From contig CAYMDP010000010.1 in assembly GCA_964389375.1 (NCBI GenBank), positions 14,551-78,550 of the forward strand: DNA of 64,000 nt. The letters are read 5' to 3'. Shown piece by piece: positions 34,292-43,592 of the stretch; the stretch's first letter is position 1, and the number at the start of each line of letters is the position of its first letter. The DNA is from CAYMDP01 sp964389375. GTDB taxonomy: Bacteria; Bdellovibrionota; Bdellovibrionia; Bdellovibrionales; UBA1609. The position numbers and the translations under genes are program-made. Below the pieces are notes generated by a model. That model searched no databases. It was given only the letters and a program-made list of their open reading frames with translations, and was not told the origin of the DNA.

Positions 34292-34951
34292 TTAAAGCAT
34301 GCTTTTCAATTTGGGATCGATTTTAAGCTTTGCTCCGGTGGCCTTGATAACATCTTCAGGGTTTAGATCCGGAGCAATTTCCTTTAAGACAAAGCCCTCG
34401 GGGGTAATGTCAAAGACTCCGTGATCTGTCACCACGCGATTTACGCAAAACTTTCCTGTGTAGGGAAGTGTACAGGTCGGAAGAAGTTTCGAGGCGCCAG
34501 AGCGCTCGAGCTGTTGCATCGCTACGATGACTCGCTTTGCTCCGGCCACAAGGTCCATGGCTCCACCGACACCTTTAACCAGTTTTCCTGGGACCATCCA
34601 GTTTGCGATACTTCCCTTTTCATCCACTTGCATTGCGCCCAAAACCGTGAGGTCAACATGGCCTCCACGGATCATTGCGAAACTATCGGCAGAGGAAAAA
34701 AAACTGGCACCGGGAACCGTCGTGATCGTTTGTTTTCCAGCGTTAATTAAATCCGGATCAACTTCATTGGCCCGCGGGAAAGGCCCCATTCCGAGTAAGC
34801 CGTTTTCACTTTGAAACATCACAAACATATTCGTGGGGATATAATTTGCCACAAGGGTCGGAATTCCAATCCCAAGATTGACCACAAAGCCATCTTCAAC
34901 TTCTTTAGCCACACGTTGAGCAATTCCTTCGCGAGATAGTGGAGTTCCCAT
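34292..34951 (-). CDS. scoB: 3-oxoacid CoA-transferase subunit B
   Basis: This 219-residue subunit carries the CoA-transferase family I active site; the nucleophilic Glu is in SENGLLGMGPFP (about 48-59). GIGIPTLVANYIP and TVLGAMQVDEKGSIANWMVP are typical. With subunit A it moves CoA between succinyl-CoA and acetoacetate (or similar acids), allowing ketone-body or short-chain acid use. The start overlaps the scoA stop by one base (TAATG). It ends the thiolase-scoA-scoB operon. Confidence 0.95.
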   Translation of the reverse strand: MGTPLSREGIAQRVAKEVEDGFVVNLGIGIPTLVANYIPTNMFVMFQSENGLLGMGPFPRANEVDPDLINAGKQTITTVPGASFFSSADSFAMIRGGHVDLTVLGAMQVDEKGSIANWMVPGKLVKGVGGAMDLVAGAKRVIVAMQQLERSGASKLLPTCTLPYTGKFCVNRVVTDHGVFDITPEGFVLKEIAPDLNPEDVIKATGAKLKIDPKLKSML

Positions 34952-35652
34952 TAAGAAACCTCTTTTGAAACAGTCAGATTTTCAATTCGTTTTTGGTAGC
35001 CCTTGCCCTGAAGAATTCTTTGAACATAAACTCCTGGGGTGTCGACATCCTCGGGTGCGATTTCGCCAATCTCAACAAGCTCTTCGACTTCCGCAATCGT
35101 GATTTTTCCCGCCGTAGCAACCATGGGATTAAAGTTTCGAGCGGTTTTTTTGTAGACCAAGTTTCCGAAGCGGTCCCCTTTCCAGGCTTTCACAAAGGCA
35201 AAATCCCCTTGGATGGCTTGCTCTAAAATGTAGGGGCGCCCATTAAAGTCTCTGGATTCTTTTCCTTCGGCAACTAGAGTTCCAACTCCTGTGGCTGTGT
35301 AGAAAGCAGGAATTCCAGCTCCCCCAGCCCGAAGTCGTTCAGCTAAGGTCCCTTGAGGAACAAGGTCGACCTCAAGTTCACCACTTAAAAATTGTTTTTC
35401 GAAGATATCATTTTCGCCAACATAGCTTGAGATCATTTTTTTGATCTGACGAGTTTGAAGTAAGAGTCCGAGTCCCCAGTCATCGACCCCGGCATTGTTT
35501 GATACACATGTCAGGCCCTTTGCTCCGGAATCTCTCAATGCAAGAATTAAATTCTCAGGAATTCCACAAAGACCAAAGCCTCCGAGAAGGATGGTCATAT
35601 TGTCTTTTAGACCTTCAAGTGCTGATTTTGCATCCGGAAAAACTTTGTTCAT
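34951..35652 (-). CDS. scoA: 3-oxoacid CoA-transferase subunit A
   Basis: This 233-residue subunit has GGFGLCGIPENLI (about 23-35), VSNNAGVDDWGLGLLL and FVKAWKGDRFGNLVYKKTAR, all typical of the alpha subunit of family I CoA-transferases. It is coupled to both neighbours: the start overlaps the thiolase stop by four bases and the stop overlaps the scoB start by one. The operon would convert acetoacetate to two acetyl-CoA, a useful route for lipid- or amino-acid-derived acetoacetate. Confidence 0.95.
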   Translation of the reverse strand: MNKVFPDAKSALEGLKDNMTILLGGFGLCGIPENLILALRDSGAKGLTCVSNNAGVDDWGLGLLLQTRQIKKMISSYVGENDIFEKQFLSGELEVDLVPQGTLAERLRAGGAGIPAFYTATGVGTLVAEGKESRDFNGRPYILEQAIQGDFAFVKAWKGDRFGNLVYKKTARNFNPMVATAGKITIAEVEELVEIGEIAPEDVDTPGVYVQRILQGKGYQKRIENLTVSKEVS

Positions 35653-36827
35653 AATCTCTCCACGATCAGAGCTACGGCTTCGCCTCCTCCGATGCAGAGA
35701 CTTGCCATGCCGAGATTTTTTTTGCGGGCTTCCAAAGCATAAAGAAGCGTCGTTAGAATTCGCGCACCACTGGCTCCGATGGGATGGCCAATCGCGACAG
35801 CTCCGCCATGAACGTTCACTTTGTCCGCAGAAATTTTAAGATCCTTCATGGCGGCCATTGTGACGATTGAAAATGCCTCGTTGATTTCAAATAAATCGAT
35901 ATCTTCAATTTTAAGCTTCGCTTTCTCCATTGCCATTTTCATCGCACCCACCGGGGCCGTGGTGAACCATTTTGGATCTTGGGCGAAAGTGGCATAAGAC
36001 ACAATTCGAGCGATGGGCTTTAGGTTTCGATTTTTGACTTGAGTTCCACTTGCTAAAACCAAAGCCGCACCACCGTCATTTATTTTCGAGGCGTTTGCGG
36101 CAGTGATTGTGCCTTCTTTATCGAAAGCCGGGCGAAGTTCGGTCATCTTGTCAAAACGAGCTTTTCCTGGCTCTTCATCCGTATCGATTTTCAGATTTCC
36201 GCCTTTCTGAAGGACTTCAAAAGGGGCGATTTCATTTTTGAAGAGGCCTTCTGAGATGGCCTTCTGCGCTTTGAGGTAACTTTCTTTTGCAAACTCATCT
36301 TGTTCTTGACGGCTGACACGATATTCTTTGACACAAAGCTCGGCCGCATTCCCCATATGAAATTGGTTATAGGGATCCCAAAGTCCGTCTTTAATCATCG
36401 AATCTGTCGTTTGAATATGTCCCATTCGATATCCCGTTCTCGAGTTTTCCAGAAGGTGAGGGGCAAGACTCATACATTCTTGTCCACCAGCGACCGCAAT
36501 CTGACTGTGACCGAGTGCGAGGGAGTCTGCGGCAAGCATGACTGCTTTTAAGCCAGAGCCACAAACTTTGTTGACCGTCATACAGACCGTTGAAGTGGGA
36601 AGCTTTGCAAAAATTGCGGCTTGGCGTGCTGGGGCTTGTCCCGCTCCTGCGGTCAGCACTTGGCCCATGATGCATTCGTCAATGTCTTGGCTTTGAAGTT
36701 GCGCCTGTTCTAGAGCTGAAGAAATTGCGGCAGCACCAAGTCGGGGAGCAGGGCTAGAACTTAAGGCTCCTTGAAAAGACCCCACCGGAGTGCGTTTTGC
36801 GCTGAGAATAAAACTAGATTCTGGCAT
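35649..36827 (-). CDS. Acetyl-CoA acetyltransferase (thiolase)
   Basis: This is a 392-residue biosynthetic/degradative thiolase. The acyl-accepting Cys is in VNKVCGSGLKAVMLA (about 88), the His in HGGAVAIGHPIGASGARI (about 348) and the second Cys in SLCIGGGEAVALIVE (about 378). It condenses or cleaves acetoacetyl-CoA. As first gene of the operon with scoA and scoB it most likely runs in the degradative direction. The gene faces a 359-base divergent region. Confidence 0.95.
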   Translation of the reverse strand: MPESSFILSAKRTPVGSFQGALSSSPAPRLGAAAISSALEQAQLQSQDIDECIMGQVLTAGAGQAPARQAAIFAKLPTSTVCMTVNKVCGSGLKAVMLAADSLALGHSQIAVAGGQECMSLAPHLLENSRTGYRMGHIQTTDSMIKDGLWDPYNQFHMGNAAELCVKEYRVSRQEQDEFAKESYLKAQKAISEGLFKNEIAPFEVLQKGGNLKIDTDEEPGKARFDKMTELRPAFDKEGTITAANASKINDGGAALVLASGTQVKNRNLKPIARIVSYATFAQDPKWFTTAPVGAMKMAMEKAKLKIEDIDLFEINEAFSIVTMAAMKDLKISADKVNVHGGAVAIGHPIGASGARILTTLLYALEARKKNLGMASLCIGGGEAVALIVERL

Positions 36828-37186
36828 AAAGTCCCTCTCTTTTTAGATAAGCGAGGATTTTGCGATGCCTCCCGGGGCTTGTCAACTCGAGGAGGATAAA
36901 CCATAAAAGCTCGAATCTGACCACGTGCTCGGCAATTTCAGACTCAACCTAGCGTGAAGGTACGCGTCGCCCAAAATCGGCTGCGCGCGTAGCCTATTCG
37001 AGCTTCTACAGCCTTTTGCCTGGAGATCTAATTTCGCTTTTAGGTTAGTGCCTTGATTCGGTGTTTTTCTCTGTGTGTCAAGCCTCTGCTTCTTTAACTT
37101 TTTGGGGTGAGTTTGAGAATAAGTTCACCTAAGCTAATTAGGTTTCTGGTTTTCAAGGGATGCGTTTTTACTGAAAGGATAGCCTT
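36828..37186. other. Divergent intergenic region with two inverted repeats
   Basis: These 359 bases lie between the thiolase and the gene at 37187 and must hold both promoters. An inverted repeat TAAAAGCTCGAAT/ATTCGAGCTTCTA (36904-36916 and 36996-37008, one mismatch) encloses 79 bases and resembles in shape, but not in sequence, the large palindromes elsewhere. A smaller operator-like repeat ACCTAA-GCTAA-TTAGGT lies at 37128-37144. I see no gene in the interval. Confidence 0.5.
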
Positions 37187-38221
37187 ATGAGTTCTTGGGC
37201 ACTGATCATTTCGATATTGATTCTTTCCTTCAGCGCGATTGCGGAAACGATTGACTACAAACCTTTGCCTGTCGAAGTGCGAGCCGGCGATCGGCTGTTG
37301 ATTCGCGGCTTCAAAGGACAGGTTCGGGTGCAGTCTCAAGCCAAAGCAAAGAATCTGTCGGTCAAATTACGTCAGATTAATCCCGATAAAAATCAAATGA
37401 GCCCCGAGCTTAAAGAAGTTTTAGATGAGTGGCTTTTTTCAGTTCAAAGGCGCGAACAAAATATTGAAGTGATCGTCCGAAGCCCGCAGTCGAAAAAAGT
37501 TTGGAGTCAGATGTTAGTTTCGGGCAATATGCCCAGTTTTATGATCGAGGTTACAGGACCTGCGATTCCTTTGGATATTGCTTTAAAGCAGGGGCCAGTT
37601 CGTGTCGAGGATTGGACAGCTCCCGTCAGCATTTTAGCAAATGAAGGTGCAGTCGAAGTCCTCGGGGGAAATGGAGATTTAAAAGTCTCTGGTCAGACGG
37701 GCGCAATTTCGGTGAAGGGACGCAAAGGCAAGGTCAGCCTCGAATCCTATTCTGGAAAAATTTTAGTCTCGGATAACGGTGGACAATTACAACTTGAGAA
37801 TTTTTCAGGTGATTCAGAAGTCAACAAGTTTGAAGGTCCCATTCAGCTTAGTTCCACTCGGGGTTCCGCGAAGGTTGTCAACTCGAAGGGTCGCATCGAA
37901 TTTTTTAACGGACGCGGAGCTTTAAAATTAGAGTCTTTTGAAGGCGCAGTGAAAGGGGTTAGCGAACAAGGTGGTTTGTCCCTTAGTCTTAAGGGCGAGC
38001 CTGACGTCCGAGTGACGACAAAAGAGGGCAATGTTTTTATTGCCGCTGCGAATTCCGGAGCCTATTTAAATCTTGGAACCAGTGAAGGGCGCATTGCAGG
38101 CCCAAGTTACCTAAGCAGCTCACAGACGCCGAGCTTAAGGTTGATGCAAGGACGGATGCGCGGAAATGTTAAAGGTCAGATTTATGTCAGGACTGAGGCC
38201 GGAGCTATTCAGGTCAGATAA
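37187..38221 (+). CDS. Periplasmic DUF4097-type beta-repeat protein
   Basis: This 344-residue protein has a signal peptide (about 1-19, ending SAIA). From about residue 115 on it is built of short beta-strand repeats rich in Gly, Val and Ser (GDLKVSGQTGAISVKGRKGK, then LQLENFSGDSEVNKF and similar turns), predicting a beta-helix or solenoid. This resembles the putative adhesin family DUF4097. Its role is unknown; secreted or envelope location is likely. Confidence 0.72.
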   Translation: MSSWALIISILILSFSAIAETIDYKPLPVEVRAGDRLLIRGFKGQVRVQSQAKAKNLSVKLRQINPDKNQMSPELKEVLDEWLFSVQRREQNIEVIVRSPQSKKVWSQMLVSGNMPSFMIEVTGPAIPLDIALKQGPVRVEDWTAPVSILANEGAVEVLGGNGDLKVSGQTGAISVKGRKGKVSLESYSGKILVSDNGGQLQLENFSGDSEVNKFEGPIQLSSTRGSAKVVNSKGRIEFFNGRGALKLESFEGAVKGVSEQGGLSLSLKGEPDVRVTTKEGNVFIAAANSGAYLNLGTSEGRIAGPSYLSSSQTPSLRLMQGRMRGNVKGQIYVRTEAGAIQVR

Positions 38222-38266
38222 AATCCCCTTGACGAGCGTTCGAAAATACATGACCTTCACCAGACC

Positions 38267-39034
38267 ATGGCAAAAAAGAAGCAGTTAAAAAAGAAGACAA
38301 GTGGCGTTAAGGCTAAGAAATCCCCGGCGAAAAAGAAGGCGGTGGCTAAAAAGCCCGCTAAGGTTTTGGCTAAAAAAGCAGCACCTGTAAAGGCCGCTAA
38401 AGTGAAGGCGAAAGCCGCACCTAAAGCAAAAGCCAAGGCAGCAGCGGCTCCAAAAACCTCGAAGATTAAAGCGGCGGCTCAAAAAGTTTTGGGTAAAGTG
38501 GCCAAGGCTTTAAAGCCTACGCCCGAGCCGAAGGCTCCAAAGGCGGCGAAAGCCCCGAAAGAAAAAGTCACAAAGACGAAAGCCTCTGCAGTAGAGACGG
38601 TTGAAGAGATTGAAATTAATCCCCTCGACGCTCAGGCGATGCTTGAGGAGATCGTTCCCGAAGAGATCATTCTGACTGATGCGGAAGGGCGAAGATATTG
38701 CCGAACCCGTGATTGTGACCAATTGTCCTTAGTCGAAGGCTATTGCCGGTATCACTATTTGTTGTTTTGGAAAAAGATCCAGGTTCGCAAGAAAATTTTA
38801 GAAGAAGGTAAGCTGATTCGGTACATCGAAGAGCTGACTTCGCGTTATCCGGATAAATTTTTAGAAATGCTTCGCAAAGATCTACGTTCAGAGAAAGACT
38901 TCTTAGCTGCAATTCAGGAGCTTGAGATCGATGAATCAGCCGAGGACGGTGATTTTGAAGATGAAGCTCAAAATTACATCGAAGAAGTACGTGGGATGGC
39001 CGAGCCCGGCGCCCGCACCGAAGACGATTTCTAG
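38267..39034 (+). CDS. Histone-H1-like protein with Cys/His motif
   Basis: This 255-residue protein has three parts. Residues 1-110 are a Lys/Ala/Pro-rich tail (repeats such as KKAVAKKPAKVLAKKAAPVK) resembling histone H1 and bacterial AlgP/HC1-like DNA-binding tails. Residues about 115-145 are acidic. Residues about 145-170 hold YCRTRDCDQLSLVEGYCRYH, a C-x4-C-x9-C-x2-H arrangement likely to bind zinc, followed by a helical domain with an acidic C-terminus. Non-specific DNA compaction or chromatin-type regulation is inferred. It converges on the next gene with five bases between stops. Confidence 0.78.
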   Translation: MAKKKQLKKKTSGVKAKKSPAKKKAVAKKPAKVLAKKAAPVKAAKVKAKAAPKAKAKAAAAPKTSKIKAAAQKVLGKVAKALKPTPEPKAPKAAKAPKEKVTKTKASAVETVEEIEINPLDAQAMLEEIVPEEIILTDAEGRRYCRTRDCDQLSLVEGYCRYHYLLFWKKIQVRKKILEEGKLIRYIEELTSRYPDKFLEMLRKDLRSEKDFLAAIQELEIDESAEDGDFEDEAQNYIEEVRGMAEPGARTEDDF

Positions 39035-39039
39035 ATAAG

Positions 39040-39585
39040 TTAGTGGATTTGGCCTTCGTCGGGGTCTTCATCTTCGTCTGGATCAAGACCCAACAGTCGC
39101 TTTAATTTTTCGGGCTGCTCATCGTCTTCACGATCCTCAAGTAAGCTTCCTTCTTGCAGTCCTAATAGCCGATCGGCTTCACTTTCGAGTTTCGAATTAA
39201 CCGCAGAATGTTGGACAAACAGCATTCGGCCCTCGGCCTCAAACTCCGTCCAAATGGCTGGAAATTCCTGCGCTTCGTCCGGGTTGTTTAAGAGCTGGTC
39301 TAAGAGGCTGGCTCCTGCGTCGACGGCAAGGTAGATCAGCTTAACCATGTCTTCTTTGCCTGCTTTGTACTCAATCGAAATCTCAAAGTTATCCTGTTTC
39401 AGGCGCCCACTTTCAAGGTAACCGACACGCACCAAAAGCTCTGAAGGGTAGATGCGTCCTTCGACCTGAAACTGCCCGGATTTGGCTTGAAGAGGAAAGT
39501 TTTTACCTAGAGCCACCTGAACTTGTTTCACCAGTTCTTTAGGGATGGCACTCCATTTTTTTGAGCTTTTTAAGCGGGCTTCCAT
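39040..39585 (-). CDS. Hypothetical acidic protein
   Basis: This is a 181-residue soluble protein. The N-terminal 30 residues are basic. Residues about 30-125 look like an alpha/beta domain (YPSELLVRVGYLESGRLKQD, MVKLIYLAVDAGASLLDQLL). The tail from about 140 is strongly acidic (DPDEDEDPDEGQ). There is no signal peptide and I do not recognise a family. It converges tightly with the H1-like gene; a functional link is possible but unsupported. Confidence 0.65.
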   Translation of the reverse strand: MEARLKSSKKWSAIPKELVKQVQVALGKNFPLQAKSGQFQVEGRIYPSELLVRVGYLESGRLKQDNFEISIEYKAGKEDMVKLIYLAVDAGASLLDQLLNNPDEAQEFPAIWTEFEAEGRMLFVQHSAVNSKLESEADRLLGLQEGSLLEDREDDEQPEKLKRLLGLDPDEDEDPDEGQIH

Positions 39586-39730
39586 AGGGACCTTTCATGA
39601 ATTAAGCTATGTTGACCTTTATATCGACGCGGACTATAAAACCTCAAGGTTTGACGACTTAGATGCTTAGTTTTTCTGATTTTTTTGAAAAGTCAGGTAA
39701 ATTTTTCTCAAACACCAAAGGAGCTCCCGC

Positions 39731-41092
39731 TTGCAGCCCATAAATCCTTTGAATTCTGATTCACAACTGAGCCCGATGATGGCCAAACGCCGCGGCGTCT
39801 TCATTTCGACTTATGGCTGTCAGATGAATGTGAACGATTCGGATCGGATGCTTTCATTGCTTGAGATGGTCAACTACGAGCCGGTCTCAACTCCTGAGGA
39901 AGCCGAGCTAATTATTATCAACTCATGTAGCGTGCGAGAAAAGCCCGTTCATAAAGTACATTCCGAAGTGGGCCGCTACCGAAAGCTAAAAGAGCTTAAC
40001 CCCAGTCTAAAAATTGGCGTCGGTGGATGCGTCGCTCAACAAGAAAAAGACAAACTGACTCGGGACATTCCACTTTTGGATTTTGTTTTTGGAACGGATG
40101 CAATTGATCGCTTGCCTGAGATTGTGTCTCGGTTAGAGCGAGAAAAGCGAGTCGTCGAAGCCCGCTTCGAACATCAAAAACCCTACCATATCGAGACTCT
40201 GGTTAAAAACCCGGGAGTCTCTGCTTTTGTGAATATCACCAAGGGCTGTGATAATTTTTGCACCTTTTGTGTGGTTCCTTTTACCCGAGGCCGCGAGCGC
40301 AGTCGTCCGCTGGATCACCTTCTGCAAGATGTAAATACCTTGGTTGAGCGTGGAGTGAAGGAAGTCACCTTACTCGGGCAGAATGTAAATTCCTACAAAA
40401 GTGAATGTGGAGCCAATTTTGCGAAGCTTTTAGAGGCCGTTGCAGTAAAAACTGAGATCGAGCGTATTCGATTTACGACAAGTCATCCAAAAGATTTTAA
40501 CGAAGAGCTTGTGGACTTGATGAATCATCATCGCAGTAAGATCATGGAGTACATTCATCTTCCGGTTCAAGCTGGAAACAGTGAAGTCCTTGAGCGGATG
40601 AATCGGGGATACACTCGAGAAGAGTATATTAAAAAAGCTCACATGATTTTAGATCGAATGCCGGGTGCAGCCTTGTCGACGGATATCATTGTGGGATTTC
40701 CTGGCGAAACCGAGGCCCAGTTTGAAGAGAGCCTAAGCCTTCTAGATGAAGTCCCTTATGAGAGTATTTTTGCATTTTCTTACAGCCCTCGGCCCTTTAC
40801 CAAGGCCGCGCGCTGGGAAGATCAACTGACTGAAACGGAGAAGTCTGAGCGACTGAATCGACTTTTTGACAAGCACAAAGAAATTGCCTGGAAGCTAGTG
40901 CAAAAATATGAAGGTCAAACTTTGCAAGTTCTGGTTGAAAACGTAAATGAAGAAACCGGAAGAGCCTTTGGCCGGTCCACGCAAAACAAGGCCGTTCATT
41001 TTAAGGGTTTGCCTCAGCATGTGGGACAGACCCTTTCCATTCATATCGAAAGTGCGACGCCGCAAGTTCTTCGAGGTGTCCATGCGCAATAG
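39731..41092 (+). CDS. miaB: tRNA-2-methylthio-N6-dimethylallyladenosine synthase MiaB
   Basis: This 453-residue radical-SAM methylthiotransferase has the N-terminal UPF0004 domain with its cluster Cys residues (YGCQMN, NSCSVREKP, GGCVAQQE), the radical-SAM CxxxCxxC in CDNFCTFC (about 173-180) and a C-terminal TRAM domain (about 385-450). It adds the 2-methylthio group to i6A37 of tRNAs. The start is a TTG with AAAGGAG eight bases upstream. The 3' end overlaps the bifunctional nuclease gene by 11 bases. Confidence 0.95.
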   Translation: MQPINPLNSDSQLSPMMAKRRGVFISTYGCQMNVNDSDRMLSLLEMVNYEPVSTPEEAELIIINSCSVREKPVHKVHSEVGRYRKLKELNPSLKIGVGGCVAQQEKDKLTRDIPLLDFVFGTDAIDRLPEIVSRLEREKRVVEARFEHQKPYHIETLVKNPGVSAFVNITKGCDNFCTFCVVPFTRGRERSRPLDHLLQDVNTLVERGVKEVTLLGQNVNSYKSECGANFAKLLEAVAVKTEIERIRFTTSHPKDFNEELVDLMNHHRSKIMEYIHLPVQAGNSEVLERMNRGYTREEYIKKAHMILDRMPGAALSTDIIVGFPGETEAQFEESLSLLDEVPYESIFAFSYSPRPFTKAARWEDQLTETEKSERLNRLFDKHKEIAWKLVQKYEGQTLQVLVENVNEETGRAFGRSTQNKAVHFKGLPQHVGQTLSIHIESATPQVLRGVHAQ

Positions 41093-41594
41093 ACTCGAGA
41101 CCTCCCTAATGCCTAAAGGCAAACTTGTTGAGATTACTCCCTATGGAGTGACTGCAGGTTATGACCCTGGGCGACCCGTGATGCTATTTAAAGAAAAAAA
41201 AGGCGAACTGATTCTTCCGGTGTGGCTAAGCCCCTTGGATGTGGGGATCGCCATTTCTCAGCACCATGTTAAGATGTCTTCCATTTCCCCTCATGATCTG
41301 TCCTCTCGTTTGATTAAATCTTTGGGGATTCGAGTCGAGAAGTGTGTTTTTGTCAGCGTCAAATCGGGCCAACAAATGGTTGAGCTTTATCTGGAAGGTC
41401 ACCCCGAATTAAAAAAGATATCGAGCCGCGCAGATCAGTGCATTTCCTTTTGTTTGCACGAAAAGGCAAAGTTTTACTGCACCAGATCCTACATTCAAGA
41501 GTGCAGAGATCTAGATGCTGAGATGCTGGGTGTGGCAGAAGGGGTGCGGATGGTCCCGGGGGTTTTGGACAACCAACATCCCTATTTGATGTGA
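41082..41594 (+). CDS. Bifunctional nuclease (DUF151) family protein
   Basis: The protein has 170 residues from the ATG at 41082, which overlaps the miaB stop; the frame stays open further upstream inside miaB, but that part is a shadow. KLVEITPYGVTAGYDPGRPVMLF, ELILPVWLSPLDVGIAI and SSRADQCISFCLHEKAKFY match the DUF151/BFN domain, ascribed DNase and RNase activity in relatives. Pairing with miaB is common in deltaproteobacteria-like genomes. Confidence 0.88.
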   Translation: MRNRLETSLMPKGKLVEITPYGVTAGYDPGRPVMLFKEKKGELILPVWLSPLDVGIAISQHHVKMSSISPHDLSSRLIKSLGIRVEKCVFVSVKSGQQMVELYLEGHPELKKISSRADQCISFCLHEKAKFYCTRSYIQECRDLDAEMLGVAEGVRMVPGVLDNQHPYLM

Positions 41595-41608
41595 GGTTAT
41601 AGAAAGCG

Positions 41609-42124
41609 ATGATAATGAAGCTTTTAGGTCATAGCCCAAAAATCGGAAAAGGAAGCTTCATCGCACCTTCAGCGGACATCATCGGAGATGTGACATTGGG
41701 TGAGAATTGCTCGGTTTGGTTTAATACCACTTTGCGAGGGGACGTCATGCCCATCGAAATTGGCGATGAGAGCAATATTCAGGACGGAACAACAATCCAC
41801 GGAACTTTTAAAAAATGTGGTGCCAAAGTTGGTCGACGAGTGACCGTCGGTCACAATGTTATTCTTCACGGATGTGAAATCGGGGATGAGTGTTTGATCG
41901 GGATGGGTTCAATCATTATGGATCAAGCAAAGATCCCCGATCATTGCGTTGTGGGTGCGGGATCCTTGGTGACCGAGAATAGTGAATTCCAGCCGGGCTC
42001 TTTGATTTTAGGACGACCTGCAAAACAGATTCGTCCTTTAAAGCCGGATGAGCTAGCTTTTTTGTCTAAGTCTGCTGACAACTATTTGCTGTACAAAAAA
42101 TGGTACGAAAATGAGGGGGAATAA
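41609..42124 (+). CDS. Gamma-carbonic-anhydrase-like hexapeptide protein
   Basis: This 171-residue left-handed beta-helix protein has hexapeptide repeats (IAPSADIIGDVTLGENCSVW onward). Three His candidates for the trimer-interface zinc are present: TTIHGT and GHNVILHG. It is of the YrdA/PaaY/CaiE type. Whether it is a carbonic anhydrase or another metal-dependent hydrolase cannot be told. The gene ends one base before the guaB start and supplies its ribosome-binding site. Confidence 0.9.
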   Translation: MIMKLLGHSPKIGKGSFIAPSADIIGDVTLGENCSVWFNTTLRGDVMPIEIGDESNIQDGTTIHGTFKKCGAKVGRRVTVGHNVILHGCEIGDECLIGMGSIIMDQAKIPDHCVVGAGSLVTENSEFQPGSLILGRPAKQIRPLKPDELAFLSKSADNYLLYKKWYENEGE

Positions 42125-42125
42125 T

Positions 42126-43592
42126 ATGATCGACATCGACCCAACACTCGCTTTAACTTTTGACGATATTTTGTTGATCCCCCATTACTCGGATGTGATC
42201 CCCTCAGAGATTTCCTGTGAATCGGTTTTTGCCAGAGATATGGTGTTAAAGATGCCAATTATTTCTGCGGCAATGGATACAGTGACTGAGAATAAAGTGG
42301 CGCGAGTGATGGCTCAGCATGGGGGCTTTGGAGTTATTCATAAAAACCTAGACATCGAAACTCAATGTTTGGAAGTTGAGAGAGTCAAAAAGTACGAAAG
42401 TGGGATGATCATCGATCCCATCACTTTGGGGCCAGATCGTCGAGTGTTTGAAGCCTTAGAGCTTATGAAGAAGTATTCCATCAGCGGAGTCCCAATTACA
42501 GTCAAAGGAAAGCTTGTCGGAATCTTAACGAATCGTGATTTGCGCTTTGAAACCAATGTGGATCAGCCCATTTCAAACTTGATGACGGCTCAAGAAAAAC
42601 TTGTCACCGCACCCGTGGGTACAAGTTTGGCTGAGGCGAAGTCCATTTTGCAGAAGCATCGTATTGAAAAGTTACCAGTCGTGGACAAGGATGGGACTTT
42701 AAAAGGTCTGATTACAATTAAAGATATCGAGAAGTCTCAGAATTTTCCTCAGGCGACTAAAGACGGTCACGGCCGCCTATTTGTGGGTGCTGCGATTGGC
42801 GTGGATCAAACTTCAAAAGAGCGTGCGCGGGCATTAGTGTCGTCTGGTGCAGATTTGCTTTGTGTTGATACGGCTCACGGACACTCTAAAAATGTGATCG
42901 AAATGCTGCGCTATGTGCGCTCAGAGTTTAAAGATAGTTTTATTGTTGCGGGAAACGTTGTAACTGCCGAAGGCACAAAAGCTTTAATTGAAGCCGGTGC
43001 GGACGTAGTTAAAGTTGGCGTAGGGCCTGGAAGTATTTGTACGACTCGAGTTGTGTCTGGTGTCGGGATGCCACAAATCAGTGCGGTGGCCGAGTGCTCG
43101 CAGATGGCAAAAAAAATGGGCCGCACCATCATTGCCGATGGCGGAATTAAGTTCTCTGGGGATTTGACGAAGGCTTTAGCACTTGGGGCAAACTCGGTGA
43201 TGATCGGAAATCTTCTAGCGGGTTCTGATGAGGGGCCGGGCGAGACGATTCTGTATCAAGGTCGCACTTATAAAGTGTATCGGGGGATGGGAAGCCTAGG
43301 GGCTATGCAAAAAGGATCGAAAGATCGTTACGCTCAGATGGATGTCACCGATATGGAAAAACTTGTCCCCGAAGGGATTGAAGGAAAGGTTCCTTACCGT
43401 GGATCGGTCAGTGGAATTCTTCATCAGTTGATTGGTGGTTTGAAGTCTGGAATGGGTTATTTGGGAGCTCGCAATATTGGTGAACTTCAATCCCGGGCGC
43501 GCTTCGTAAAGATTTCTCCTCAGGGACTTCGAGAAAGTCATGTTCATGATGTCAGTATCACTAAAGAAGCTCCAAACTACCGTCTTGAGTAG
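42126..43592 (+). CDS. guaB: IMP dehydrogenase
   Basis: The protein has 488 residues from the ATG at 42126, which follows GGGGGAATAAT; an ATG five codons earlier lies inside the previous gene. Two CBS domains (about 95-205) sit in the TIM barrel. The catalytic Cys loop reads GPGSICTTRVVSGVGMP (about 300-316). It oxidises IMP to XMP, the committed step to GMP, and pairs with guaA 1.6 kb downstream. Confidence 0.97.
   Translation: MIDIDPTLALTFDDILLIPHYSDVIPSEISCESVFARDMVLKMPIISAAMDTVTENKVARVMAQHGGFGVIHKNLDIETQCLEVERVKKYESGMIIDPITLGPDRRVFEALELMKKYSISGVPITVKGKLVGILTNRDLRFETNVDQPISNLMTAQEKLVTAPVGTSLAEAKSILQKHRIEKLPVVDKDGTLKGLITIKDIEKSQNFPQATKDGHGRLFVGAAIGVDQTSKERARALVSSGADLLCVDTAHGHSKNVIEMLRYVRSEFKDSFIVAGNVVTAEGTKALIEAGADVVKVGVGPGSICTTRVVSGVGMPQISAVAECSQMAKKMGRTIIADGGIKFSGDLTKALALGANSVMIGNLLAGSDEGPGETILYQGRTYKVYRGMGSLGAMQKGSKDRYAQMDVTDMEKLVPEGIEGKVPYRGSVSGILHQLIGGLKSGMGYLGARNIGELQSRARFVKISPQGLRESHVHDVSITKEAPNYRLE

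Noticed and set aside
36901..36925. CTCGAAT-containing stretch reminiscent of a tRNA T-arm
   Set aside because: No acceptor stem, anticodon arm or CCA end can be assembled around it; the bases belong to the inverted repeat.
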